Shown: positions 22,032-30,299 of the stretch, one piece after another
Layout: the number at the start of each line of letters is the position of its first letter
Position numbering within the stretch: position 1 is the first letter of the stretch
From: Annulohypoxylon bovei var. microspora
Lineage: Eukaryota; Ascomycota; Sordariomycetes; Xylariales; Hypoxylaceae
Assembly: GCA_022836615.1 (NCBI GenBank)
Contig: MU405428.1
Location: 1 to 37,842 of the forward strand
Direction: 5' to 3'
DNA length: 37,842 nucleotides
The notes under the pieces: generated by a model
Databases searched by the model: none
What the model saw: the letters and a program-made list of their open reading frames with translations, nothing else
Told to the model about the DNA's origin: nothing
Made by a program: the position numbers and the translations under genes

Positions 22032-23852
22032 TCAAGAGACATCGTTTTTTTTTTCCGCCGCGCAAACCGCGCAGCCGCATCGAAACCCCCAAGTGGTTTT
22101 CAAAGCTCTTTGCCTCGCTTCGTATCCGCTTGACCCGTCGTAGCGGTGGAAAATCTCTTCTCCGGACCTTATGGGTCGGGAGGCCCGGAGCACCATCATG
22201 TCGCCGACGTATTCTCTCTCCACGTTGGCGACGCAGGAGTGGTTGATGTACGCGGCCCGCACCCAGAGGCCGGCGCTCGCGTATCTTTGCTCTCCCTCTT
22301 TGTGGTATCCGCTGCCCGGGCCGAAGGCGTTTCGAGATACGACGTCGTGTACTCGAAAAGTATCGACGAGCGGGCCGTCCTCGCTCGCGAACGCGTCGTC
22401 GCCGTCTCCTCTGTAATCTCCGTGCAGGTCCATTATCCTCTCGATCTGCGAGCGGTTGCCGAGGAGCTTCCGCACGGTGGATCTGATCAAGCCGGCAGGT
22501 GATGCTCGGATGGTGTCGTCCCGCAGGTCGTACGTCGCCGCCGACAAGGCCTCGTCTTCGTGGCCCCAGACGACGCAGAACGCCTTCTCGCACATGACCA
22601 GGTCGCCCGCGGCTAGGTTTCTTGTCGCGAACAGTCCGCGGCCTCTTCCCGGGCTCTCTCCGATCTTCGTGTCGGCGACGAAGCTCGCGGCGTCGGCGCG
22701 GGGACGGGACGTAGAGAGGCCGGCCTTGATCTTTTCGAGGTTGTATCTCCCCGTCTCCTGCTCGCGGAGGCGCGTCTCGACCTTTCGCAGGTAGGCGGAC
22801 GCGCTCGCGCTGCCGGGCGCGAGCTTCCGCTGCTCGTCGAAGAAGCCCTTCGCTTCCTGGTATTCGCCGAGGTCGTAGGCGGCGCGGCCGGCGCGGAAGT
22901 AGGCCTTGCTGTCGAGATCCTTCGATCGCCGGTCTTCCTTGCCGACGAGGGCGGCTCTCGCGTCGAGCTTCGCCTCGTCCGCGTGGCCCAGGAGGAGGTT
23001 GACGTGGGCTCGGTTGCGGTAGAGGTCCCGGGCCAGGTCGGGGTCGGCTGCGGATGCGGCGTCTCGTCCGGCGACCCCGATGCCTTCGGTATACATCGCG
23101 TGGGCGAGGGGGAGGTTCTGCCGCTCGAGTGCCGCGTTGCCCCTGTCTTTGAGAGCCCTCGCGATATCTCCCGCCGCCGCCGCGTCCTCGATCCGGCCTT
23201 CCGTCCTGCTCGTCGAGCCGAGGGCGCCGTCTGTCTCCTTTCCCCCGCGGACGACCAGATCCGAGGGGTGATCCACGCGGAGTGTAGCTTCGCCCTGATT
23301 TGTGAGGGTGAAGTATGGTTCTTTGATCGCGAAATACGTTGCCGATTCCAGGATGTCCTCGCCGTGTTTCGAGGTGTGCAGGCACAGCTCTAACCGTTCC
23401 GTCTCATCTCCTACGTCTCCTCCGTCTCCTTCATCTCCTCCGTCGTCCTGAACCGTGGTCCACGACCTAGACGTGAGCGTGACCACCGGGCTCGCGCGCT
23501 TGAGGTCCAACCGGTAGCCGCGGTGGTGGGTCTCCATCCGCAGGTCGGCGAGCGTCATCGGCCGCAGGCTCCGGAGCGGGGTGGCGCAGGGGGGGTACGG
23601 CTTCCCGACGGCGAGGGCTGGCAGCCGGCCTCCTCTGCCTCGCGTCTGCGCCAGGTCGGTGTCCGGCGCGCCCATGTCGGCCATGAGCGATGCCCCGGTG
23701 GCTTCGCTGATGGCGGCTCTGGGATCCCTCGGCTCCCGAGTGCGGCCTGCGAGCTCGGAACATTTCTCTTCTCTCTTTTTGAATGTGTTCCTGATACGAT
23801 CTGCTTCCTGCTCGGTCATGAAGACCGTGTTTGCGTCGTGCGGGGAGTTCAT
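22032..23852 (-). CDS. TPR and SET domain protein (fungal SMYD-like family)
   Basis: The product is 606 residues with no intron. Residues about 88-200 form the N-terminal region typical of fungal TPR-SET proteins (LRPMTLADLRMETHHRG near 96-112 and AIKEPYFTLTN..LRVDHPSDLV at 175-200). Residues about 230-365 are TPR-like helices (ALKDRGNAALE at 233-243; SKAYFRAGRAAYDLGEYQEA at 315-334). The SET domain follows: GRGLFAT at 404-410, INHSC at 536-540, and a motif with Tyr571 in place of the usual catalytic-Tyr box (EEIFHRYD). A post-SET segment WGFRCGCAVC (588-597) supplies Cys592, 594 and 597 for zinc. Such proteins are predicted lysine methyltransferases; the substrate is unknown. The first Met is the only good start after upstream stops. 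Family members normally continue well past the post-SET cysteines. This one stops nine codons later, right after an A10 run and at the edge of AT-rich DNA, so the C-terminus is probably lost. Confidence 0.88.
   Translation of the reverse strand: MNSPHDANTVFMTEQEADRIRNTFKKREEKCSELAGRTREPRDPRAAISEATGASLMADMGAPDTDLAQTRGRGGRLPALAVGKPYPPCATPLRSLRPMTLADLRMETHHRGYRLDLKRASPVVTLTSRSWTTVQDDGGDEGDGGDVGDETERLELCLHTSKHGEDILESATYFAIKEPYFTLTNQGEATLRVDHPSDLVVRGGKETDGALGSTSRTEGRIEDAAAAGDIARALKDRGNAALERQNLPLAHAMYTEGIGVAGRDAASAADPDLARDLYRNRAHVNLLLGHADEAKLDARAALVGKEDRRSKDLDSKAYFRAGRAAYDLGEYQEAKGFFDEQRKLAPGSASASAYLRKVETRLREQETGRYNLEKIKAGLSTSRPRADAASFVADTKIGESPGRGRGLFATRNLAAGDLVMCEKAFCVVWGHEDEALSAATYDLRDDTIRASPAGLIRSTVRKLLGNRSQIERIMDLHGDYRGDGDDAFASEDGPLVDTFRVHDVVSRNAFGPGSGYHKEGEQRYASAGLWVRAAYINHSCVANVEREYVGDMMVLRASRPIRSGEEIFHRYDGSSGYEARQRALKTTWGFRCGCAVCAAEKKNDVS
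22045..22054. repeat. T10 (A10 in coding sense) homopolymer at the end of the TPR-SET gene
   Basis: Ten T on the plus strand give GAA AAA AAA AAC in the gene, four codons before the stop TGA. A one-base change in this run would move reading to frames that end at 22021, or run on to about 21854. It is a natural slip site and may be the cause of the early stop. Confidence 0.6.
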
Positions 23853-24490
23853 CGTGAAGCGCGAGCGTCCTTGATACTACGACGTGACACTATTGCTGCT
23901 CCTTCTCGATATAAGCCGCGAAACTTATCAACTATATCTCGTACTCATTTGGATCCTGTAGTTTAAGAAAATACCTTCCTGGGTATATATACAGCAAGCG
24001 ACGGAACTATTTTTCGCTTCGCGCCTATGGCGATACCTACCCAAGTACCTAGATAGGTAAGTAGTTGCATTACACCCCTTCAAGGTAGCTTCTTGACCTT
24101 AGTTTGCTAGGGGGAATCCTTCCGCTTGATTACTAACGCGTATTCCGACTCTGATTTGATACTATTCGGTGTGCCACAATCGGTCACAATCGGTGTAAGA
24201 GTCATCCGGCAACTCCTCAGCCCCACACGTCTGATGTCAGCATAACTGCCTAGGTACGCGGATAGATATCCAGATAGGTAGGTGAGTATCTAAAACTTGC
24301 AAACTTCTAAGTTTAAAGGGGTAAGTTTTAACAGTCACGATGAGGCGTGGAAAGTAACCTGTGTCGTATGACTTACGAGCATTATATAGGTTAGGTGCTT
24401 GTATACTGACAGATTTCGTCGCTCTTTTTGTTCGAGTATTGGGCGATGCTAGCCACTGCTATCTAAACCGTGGATGATAATCAGGCATCG

Positions 24491-24515
24491 ATACCATACC
24501 ATACCATATCATACC
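24491..24515. repeat. ATACC microsatellite
   Basis: Five consecutive 5-bp units ATACC, the fourth being ATATC. It leads directly into a TACCTAGG-type motif. Confidence 0.8.
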
Positions 24516-24628
24516 TACCTAGGCAAGTGATATAATCGTTGCGGGACCAGAAACACCTCGATCGGCCAACCCATTTCGAGAAATGTAAATTCCGACCCCT
24601 TTGTGGTCGTTTGAGATTATTAACATAA

Positions 24629-24652
24629 CTACCTACCTAGGTTAGGTAGGTA
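24629..24652. promoter_or_regulatory. Near-perfect palindrome with CCTAGG core
   Basis: The sequence ACCTACCTAGGTTAGGTAGG is close to its own reverse complement. It is the longest member of the TAGG/CCTA motif set scattered in the spacers of this island. Whether it binds a protein is unknown; it could equally be a remnant of a short repeat. Confidence 0.35.
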
Positions 24653-25564
24653 TTGACACGTATCCTCGATAGTTAAATTATTTTCTTGATCCCTTTTCTA
24701 TCAAACATTCGTCTTCCAATTTCGAGCCGGCGAGGGGACGGCTCGGAACTTGCTGCGGCGTGGCCGGCGAGATATAATTGACTGTCCCCTCCCCTTTCTT
24801 CAACTCGGTATCCGCCTTTGCCCAACTGCATCATATCAAGAGGCTGGTTTTAGGCCCTGAAAGTTATCTCCGCGAGTCCGTCGTTCGCTCTCGTATCCGT
24901 TCTCTCGTTATAATAAAGGGTAGACCTCTACTCGGACTCTCGAGGTATAGCCGTCTAGAGTTATATTACGACAGACACGTTTAAGATGAGCCTTCGGAGG
25001 AGCCTTGCGAGGCGCCTTTCGTCGATGCGTCGACTCTGAGACGTTTTGTCCTATCGTCGTCCGCGTCCTCGTTTGCGTCCCCGTCCCGTCCTCGTCTCTG
25101 GGCCGCTTTCGGGTATCTGTGTCTCCGTCGTGGATCGGGGCGGATATCCTCCCCCTTATCGCCTGGTCCGTCTCTCGCTCGGTGCCGTCGGGGCCCCTGT
25201 TCGCGACTCGCTCGTGGACCGTCTCTGCCAGCGCGACGAGGCCTGGCCGCGCGTGGTTCTCGGCCGACATGCACAGGTATGCGAGATCTATCAGGTCGAG
25301 CTCTTCGCCGCCCGCCACGAGGTTGTCGCGCTGCTGGTGTGCCGAGCCTCCCAGGTCTCGAAGGTCCGGCCGCCGACGGTGACTTCTGCCTCGTCGAGCG
25401 GCCTCTCGTCTTGCAGCAGGAGGAACGCCGTGACCTATCGCGAGAGTCGGCATCCTGTGAAGAAGTATGTGCTCGGAGGCTTTGGGGTGGGCCGTCGCGG
25501 GCCTTGACTTTCCTCGGCGATGTCGGCGACGTTTCTCTCGGGGCCGGTGCCTTCGTAGTCGTTG

Positions 25565-25665
25565 CTGCGGTGAGAGGGTGAGTAAGTATGCGAATACGCC
25601 TGCTTCCGTCCTCGTCCTCGTCCTCGTCATCGTTCGTGTGTGGGCCGGGTCTGTCCGACACTTAC
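25565..25665 (-). other. Intron 3 of the kinase-like gene
   Basis: It is 101 nt with donor GTAAGT, a likely branch site CTTACTCAC and acceptor CACCGCAG. It joins phase 2 (TA) to C, giving Tyr, and restores the family-like continuation DPT-Y-NDYEGTGPE. It contains a GACGAG short tandem repeat. Confidence 0.65.
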
Positions 25666-25912
25666 TACGTGGGATCCAGCTCGCCCGCCTCGCCGAAGTC
25701 GATCAGCTTCGGGATCGGGGTCGCGTCGTGTTCGGGGGCTCCGTCGTCGAGCGTCGCGGCGCCGACGACGACGTTGTGGCTGCCTAGGTCCTGGTGGGCT
25801 AGGGGCCCCGGAGCTATCGAGCCCGGCGACTCGAGCGTGGCCGTCGTCGGATCCGCCGGCTGCCCGTGCTGTGCGGCGTCGTAGTAGGCCATTTCTATGC
25901 AGGCTCTGATTA

Positions 25913-25988
25913 CTAACATGGCGGTATGTGATTAGCTTAGCTTAGCGTCGCGGACGTCGCCAGGTCTGGGACGGGAAGCTCGACGTAC
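25913..25988 (-). other. Intron 2 of the kinase-like gene
   Basis: It is 76 nt, with donor GTACGT, branch-like GCTAATC and acceptor GTTAG. Joining gives C plus TA, a Leu codon, and the product MCLIRACIEMAY, which reads as a continuous kinase helix. This is good evidence that the split is a real intron and not damage. Confidence 0.68.
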
Positions 25989-26205
25989 GGCACATCCGCA
26001 GCCTCCGCAGCAGGCGGCTCGGCAGCTGCTCCTCTTCGTACTGCTCGCGGTGCCTTGCTATCGGGGTTCTCGCCGCGCCGTTCTCAGCGTGCTCCGTGAA
26101 GATCCAGTCCCGCATCCGGTGTGGCGCGACGCCGTCGGGAGTCCGGGCGAGCGGTTCGTCCGGCATGTCGAACGGTTTCATCACGTGCAGACCGTTGCGG
26201 AACCT

Positions 26206-26273
26206 CTGAGATCGGGGTCGTCAGTAGCTAGGTAATTTAGGTAGGGATTGTTCACGAGATGGGGTATTCTCAC
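26206..26273 (-). other. Intron 1 of the kinase-like gene
   Basis: It is 68 nt, with donor GTGAGA, branch-like CTACTGAC and acceptor ATCTCAG. It is in phase 0 and joins LREKLRPK to RFRNGLHV. Confidence 0.6.
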
Positions 26274-26637
26274 CTTCGGCCGCAGCTTTTCCCTGAGCAG
26301 CGACTGAATCTCGTCCGGCGTCTCGTCGTCTTCGTCCCACGGCTTTATCCCTCCCAGGTCGACGTCGTTCGGAGCAATCTTGACGGCGAACCTCTTTATT
26401 TGGCCCTCTGCGACGCGCGGGATCCGATATACGACACCGTTGGCTCCGTTGCCGAGTACGCCTCCCTACCTGTATTGGGGGCTGCTGTCGAAGAAAGCCT
26501 TCATCCTCTCCGCGACCAGCGCCGACCCGTCCGGCAAATAATAACGGAACGTCTATTCTCGCGGTGACTTTTCCTAACCTCACGATGATCTAATCCATCC
26601 TATACCTATCATGGCTTAATAACCTTTACAATTGTAT

Positions 26638-26990
26638 GGGTACCTTTCTTACAATATAAACTTCCATACAAATCAATGTACCTTTTTTATTTAATAACAT
26701 TAAATCAAGATCTTAAAAAGGGGTTTAACCATTATTTACACATACGATGATTAACATTTTTAAAACTTATTTAAGGTCGCCGAAGCGTTATTTATAAAAG
26801 CTAGCCATAGGTATATAAGGAAAAGGGGTTATTAACTAACTAGGTTAGGTATTTATGTCCCTTTTTTATAACGGTAATAATAATAAGGTGTTAAAGGGCA
26901 ATAACAAGGTCAACGATAAGTAAGGGACACCTATAAAAAAAAGGTACATCGATTCGTATGGGAGTTTATATTATAAGAAAGGTATACCGT
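26638..26990. mobile_element. Second inverted-repeat (MITE-like) element, about 350 bp
   Basis: The left end (about 26638-26692: GGGTACCTTTCTTAC, then ATATAAACTTCCATAC, then AATGTACCTTTTTT) is matched by the reverse complement of the right end (about 26936-26990: GGTATACCTTTCTTAT, ATATAAACTCCCATAC, GATGTACCTTTTTT). The terminal inverted repeats are thus about 50 bp with several mismatches. The inside is AT-rich with no open frame. It is unrelated to the foldback family of the left block, though both carry CCATACAAATC-like words. The exact ends and target duplication could not be fixed. It lies just upstream of the first readable exon of the kinase remnant. Confidence 0.65.
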
Positions 26991-28545
26991 ATACACATGC
27001 TATACTATTAAGCTACAATAAGTATAAAACAAGTGGATCATCGTGAGGTTCGAAAAATTCACCATGAAAATACACGTTCCGAATAATAACTCTTTTCTTC
27101 CGACATGATAAAATATCGCCTCGGGGTATTAGTACTAATAACGATCAGGGCGGCGTTGCGTATGTTTCGCAGTCTTGCGCATATCTGCCGCGCGAAGGTT
27201 TTCGCCTCGTATTTGACAAAAGGGCAGGTTAGGTATGTGGTTCGGGGGAGGATCTTTGAAGCAGGTACATACCTATTGTTTCTCTTGTTCCGGATCACGA
27301 TGAGAACAATTCCTGTGTTTTGGAGAACAGAGGACGCGACTGATTAATTGACGAGCTTCGGTGATTTAACCCTTGTACAGTTGTACTTCGATAAATAGAT
27401 CGTCATCTTATAATTTAGTTATTTAACCTTAGAAATTTATTTTCGTGCTACGATAACTACCCCAGGCGCGATGTGGGAAATAATAATAAATGTATTGTTC
27501 ACGAATTCGTGGTTCTCGACCTGCCTACGTGCTATTCCAAAATTAATGTGACCTTTTGCTTGCCGGATGAGGAGCGGTTCCTGTTGAAACAACAGAATTT
27601 AGTTAGTATGTTTTAGTCGCGATACCTGGGTGAGGAAATAAGATAGAAGTATTTGGCCAAAGAGATGTGGAAGGGAAATCGTTAATAAAATAAATAACAG
27701 ATGAACATGACCATGTCGTTCGAGTCAAAGTATATCCTTGGCTTGATGTGCTAGGTTATGTACCTAGGTGTCTGACAAAAGAATACGCCTTCGTTCGTCC
27801 ATTCATACACGCTCGCTCTAGTTCACAGATTTGTAAAGAAAGGTACATAGAATAGGTACATAGAATAGGTACATGGAATAGGGATATAGAATACGGACAT
27901 GCAGCCGAACATGTATCGCCGCGGCAGAAATAACACCGGGCGTGAGAGGACTATATATCCAGTCATCGTAAAACCGCCTAACAGTCGTTTCCCGGTGTTC
28001 AGCTACCTAGGTTCAAGGAAGCTGCCGCCGTTGAATAGGGGGTGGTCAAAGGGCACCCTGAGGTTAGTCATACGTGTGTTCTATTATGTCCGTCGACATC
28101 CATCTACGTATTAAGGTTTGTATTAGTCACGTAGTGCGATGGGTAGGTGACTTGCCTCACAAAAGGAAACTAGGGCAGCGTGAAGCTGCTGCGGATCACC
28201 TAGGCGACGGCGCGCTCTCCGCCTACCGGATTTGCGATGTAGCAAGTATTTAAAGAAGAGATAAAACGCGTATTTCGAAGTTCGACAACGCCCAACGCAA
28301 ACAATTTGGTCACCCCAAAGCAGCATCGCGTTTCTCTACCAGTTAAGCTTACCACCATCGCCGCTCTGAATTGTTCGTTCGCGAGAGCACGTTATCGCAT
28401 GGTAACATTTATCGGTAAGATTATCAATATTTCCTAAGCTATCGTAGGCCGGACGAGCTAATTAAATCAGACGCCGCTCCCGACCGTCACGGCTTCCGCG
28501 ACGCTCTGACAACGCTTTCGCGACGTCCTGACGAGACGCTCGACC
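26991..28545. other. Intergenic region without a convincing gene
   Basis: Base composition is intermediate. Short open frames occur on both strands near 27059-27347, 27899-28114 and 28123-28326, but none has a recognisable motif, codon pattern or paired introns, so they are not called. TAGG/CCTA motifs recur (27227, 27750-27768, 28003-28012). The last part should hold the promoter of the gene at 28546. Confidence 0.5.
27842..27893. repeat. 13-bp tandem repeat, four units
   Basis: Unit GGTACATAGAATA occurs at 27842, 27855, 27868 (one change) and 27881 (two changes). It is non-coding as far as can be seen. Confidence 0.85.
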
Positions 28546-29908
28546 ATGAAGCCCTCTTCGGAGTACTCTGCGGAGTCCTCTTCGGATTCGTCTTCGGATT
28601 CTTCTTCGGAGTCCTCCTCCTCGGAGGGTATTGAGCTCGTGAAGCGCGGCTTCAACAAAGATGTCCATAAGCGTGCTGTCACCAACACCGTCGGTAGCGA
28701 TCCTGTAAGTGATATCGAGAGTTCCTTTTCCCACTTTCTGGGCCGTCTCGGGAGCGAGAGCTTCCTGCTTAAGTCGGCCGGGGAGTTATTGCTCCCGAGA
28801 CGTGCTCAAAATTTCTCTGGCTTTCTCTTGAGAGGAAAATCGCTGACTTCTGTTGTTGCAGTGCACCTGCGGAACCTACCAGTACTACAGCCAGAAGTGT
28901 GGCTGCCTCTACAAGAACCAGTTCTTGAAGTGCGGCAATACCAAGTCCACCAAGACGGGCAACGCCATCCTCTGCCCTTCCGGACGCAGTCGAAGGGTCA
29001 GGGTCGATACGGCCTTGGTGCCTTTCTACTGCTCCCGATGCCGTGCATCTGGACAACGATGGGGGGGTAATGGTAATCAGAATGCCGGTGCAGGTCCCGC
29101 GCAGGACGGCGATGCCGGAAATGCCGCCGGCAATGACGCCAGTGCTACCGGAAATGACGCTAATGCTATTGGCAACGACCCCAGCGGTAGTACTGACAAC
29201 AACGCTGGTAACTCTGCTATCAATATTGACAACAACGCTGGCGTCTCTGCTATCAACATCGACAACAACGCTGGCGTCTCTGCTATCAACATCGACAACA
29301 ACGCTGGCGTCTCTGCTATCAACACCAACAACAGCGCTGGCGTCTCTGCTATCAACACCAACAACAGCGCTGGCAACTCTGCTATCAACATTGACAACGG
29401 CGCTGGCGTCTCTGCTATCAACACCAACAACGGCGCTGTCGATGACGCCGACAGCAGCGCTGGCGAGGTAAATGCTGTCCTCGGCGAGCAGCGATTAGCA
29501 GCGCTGTCGGATCTTCAGACTACGTCTAACCCCCCTGAGTCGGATGGCGTGGTCCCTCCCAAGTCGGATGATGAAGACTGGGAGACGACCGATTCGGAAG
29601 GTGACGACCAGGTCGGTGACCATGAGATGACAGACGAGAGTTCGGATCAAGACGAGAGTTCAGATCAAGACAAGAGTTCAGATCAAGACAAGAGTTCAGA
29701 CCATGACAAGAGTTCGGACCATGACAAGAGTTCGGATCATGACGAGAGTTCGGACCATGACAAGAGTTCGGATCAGGACGGGAGCTCGGATCAGGACGGG
29801 AGCTCGGATCAGGACGGGAGCTCAGGTCAGGACAACGCAGACCCGTACTATCACTCTAGCCTCCGTGAGTACGACACCTACTTCTACGGCCGGCTTGGAC
29901 AGTTGTAG
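28546..29908 (+). CDS. Cysteine-rich segment plus low-complexity repeat protein (two exons)
   Basis: Exon 1 is 28546-28704 (53 codons), intron 28705-28861, exon 2 28862-29908; the product is 401 residues. The start is a Met in good context (CGACCATGA). Residues 3-28 are a Ser/Glu/Asp tract. Residues 54-114 hold eight Cys (54, 56, 66, 68, 77, 91, 110, 113) with CTCGTYQYYSQKCGC, LKCG and FYCSRCR; the spacing suggests a zinc-binding or disulfide-bonded fold, but I do not recognise a named family. Three repeat tracts follow: GND-type 7-residue units (about 145-164), seven 11-residue units of type DNNAGVSAINI (165-241) and eleven 6-residue units of type DESSDQ (about 311-376), ending in YYHSSLREYDTYFYGRL. 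There is no signal peptide or membrane segment, so an intracellular protein is likely. The tail is extremely acidic and hydrophilic. The function is unknown. Other frames over the repeats are open only because the repeats are multiples of three. Confidence 0.78.
28705..28861 (+). other. Intron of the cysteine/repeat protein gene
   Basis: It is 157 nt, donor GTAAGT, branch-like CGCTGACTT at 28841 and acceptor TTGTTGCAG. It is phase 0: codon CCT (Pro53) joins TGC (Cys54). Reading through the donor in the exon 1 frame would give an unrelated tail. The 28853 Met upstream of exon 2 lies inside the intron and is not the preferred start. Confidence 0.78.
29195..29425 (+). repeat. 33-bp coding minisatellite (seven units)
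   Basis: There are seven direct 33-bp units starting at 29195, 29228, 29261, 29294, 29327, 29360 and 29393, each coding an 11-residue unit. Central units 2-4 are almost identical at the DNA level and the outer units diverge (S for N, T for I, G for N), a pattern expected from expansion inside the array. A partial eighth unit follows. Confidence 0.9.
29633..29830 (+). repeat. 18-bp coding minisatellite (eleven units)
   Basis: Eleven direct 18-bp units encode D-E/K/G-S-S-D-Q/H. Third-position and second-codon variants fall in blocks (DESSDQ, DKSSDH, DGSSDQ), suggesting successive local duplications. All units keep the frame. Confidence 0.9.
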
Positions 29909-30299
29909 TGGACAACGATGGGATCGTACCTCGTATTTGATCAGGAATACGTGCGATGTTACAAGAAGCTTCAATCATGTATGCGAGGTCTAGTAGGTAG
30001 TTGCAGGCATGTCTGAAGTCTGGTAAGACTGAAGTCTGGCAAGTGTGAAGTCTGGCAAGACTAGGTGCGATGCCTTTAGGTAGTTAGTCAAGTCAAAAGA
30101 CTCCCTGGTATACCTAGGTCCTAGGTAAGGTATCCAGGATGATCACCACTCTAACCCCTGCTCCCCTGCTGTAGTGTGCTCGATCAGAGAAATAACCTAC
30201 GACTCCGGCATGGGTTGCCATATCCGCGGGAGTTGGAAAGGGGTTGATTTTAGGTTTAAGATTTTAACCGACGTGTCAGATATAAGATAAGATTATGAT
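29909..30299. other. 3' flank of the repeat protein gene and isochore border
   Basis: No gene. It holds three 16-bp units (30015-30062) and TAGG/CCTA motifs near 30069-30135 (for example TACCTAGGTCCTAGGTAAGG). G+C falls abruptly between about 30240 and 30310, the right border of the GC island. Confidence 0.6.
30015..30062. repeat. 16-bp tandem repeat, three units
   Basis: GAAGTCTGGTAAGACT, GAAGTCTGGCAAGTGT and GAAGTCTGGCAAGACT follow each other directly. Non-coding. Confidence 0.88.

Larger units (their letters stand above)
23853..24907. other. Intergenic region rich in TAGG/CCTA motifs
   Basis: This spacer lies between the two divergent ends of the TPR-SET gene (5' end) and the kinase remnant (3' end), so it should contain the TPR-SET promoter. 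No coding region is convincing. Words related to TACCTAGGTA recur at about 24032-24066, 24247-24290, 24511-24525 and 24629-24652. An (ATACC)5-like microsatellite lies at 24491-24515. Confidence 0.55.
24908..26552 (-). pseudogene. Protein-kinase-like gene, probably inactivated
   Basis: Pieces of one kinase-like protein run down the minus strand. Exon 1 (about 26552-26274) reads RYYLPDGSALVAERM..SSPQYR, a TAG at 26466-26468, then the glycine loop GNGANGVVY and FAVKIA with the ATP-binding Lys (about 26379-26390). Intron 1 is 26206-26273 (68 nt). Exon 2 (26205-25989) carries FRNGLHVMKPFDM. Intron 2 is 25913-25988 (GTACGT..CTAATC..TTAG) and joins to give MCLIRACIEMAYYD. Exon 3 (25912-25666) has HQDLGSHN in place of HRDxKxxN and LIDFGEA with DFG. 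Intron 3 is 25565-25665. Exon 4 reads YEGTGPERNVADIAEE, then a second TAG (25435-25437), then EVTVGGRTFETWE. After that the C-lobe (LIDLAYLCMSAENHARPGL) continues only in another frame to 24908. All splice junctions keep phase. Two nonsense codons and one frame change make a pseudogene likely; a further unseen intron is the alternative for the frame change. No start codon is evident; an inverted-repeat element lies just upstream. Confidence 0.72.

Noticed and set aside
22021..23385. 454-codon minus-strand frame rich in Arg and Pro
   Set aside because: It is a shifted-frame shadow of the TPR-SET gene; the high G+C of that gene keeps other frames open. The TPR-SET frame has domain motifs throughout.
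24981..25661. 226-codon Arg-rich minus-strand frame
   Set aside because: It overlaps kinase exon 4, intron 3 and the C-lobe in a different frame, and shows low-complexity basic composition without motifs.
27059..27347. Two opposite open frames of about 80 codons
   Set aside because: They overlap each other on opposite strands, have no recognisable motif and no supporting intron or neighbour.
28467..28734. Minus-strand frames over exon 1 of the repeat protein
   Set aside because: They are the complement of the Ser-codon repeats (TCTTCGGA) and have no motif.
29043..29471. Open frames with TLASLLST-like or AETPALL-like repeats over the minisatellite
   Set aside because: Units of 33 bp keep all frames periodic; the frame joined by the intron to exon 1 and containing the Cys segment is preferred.
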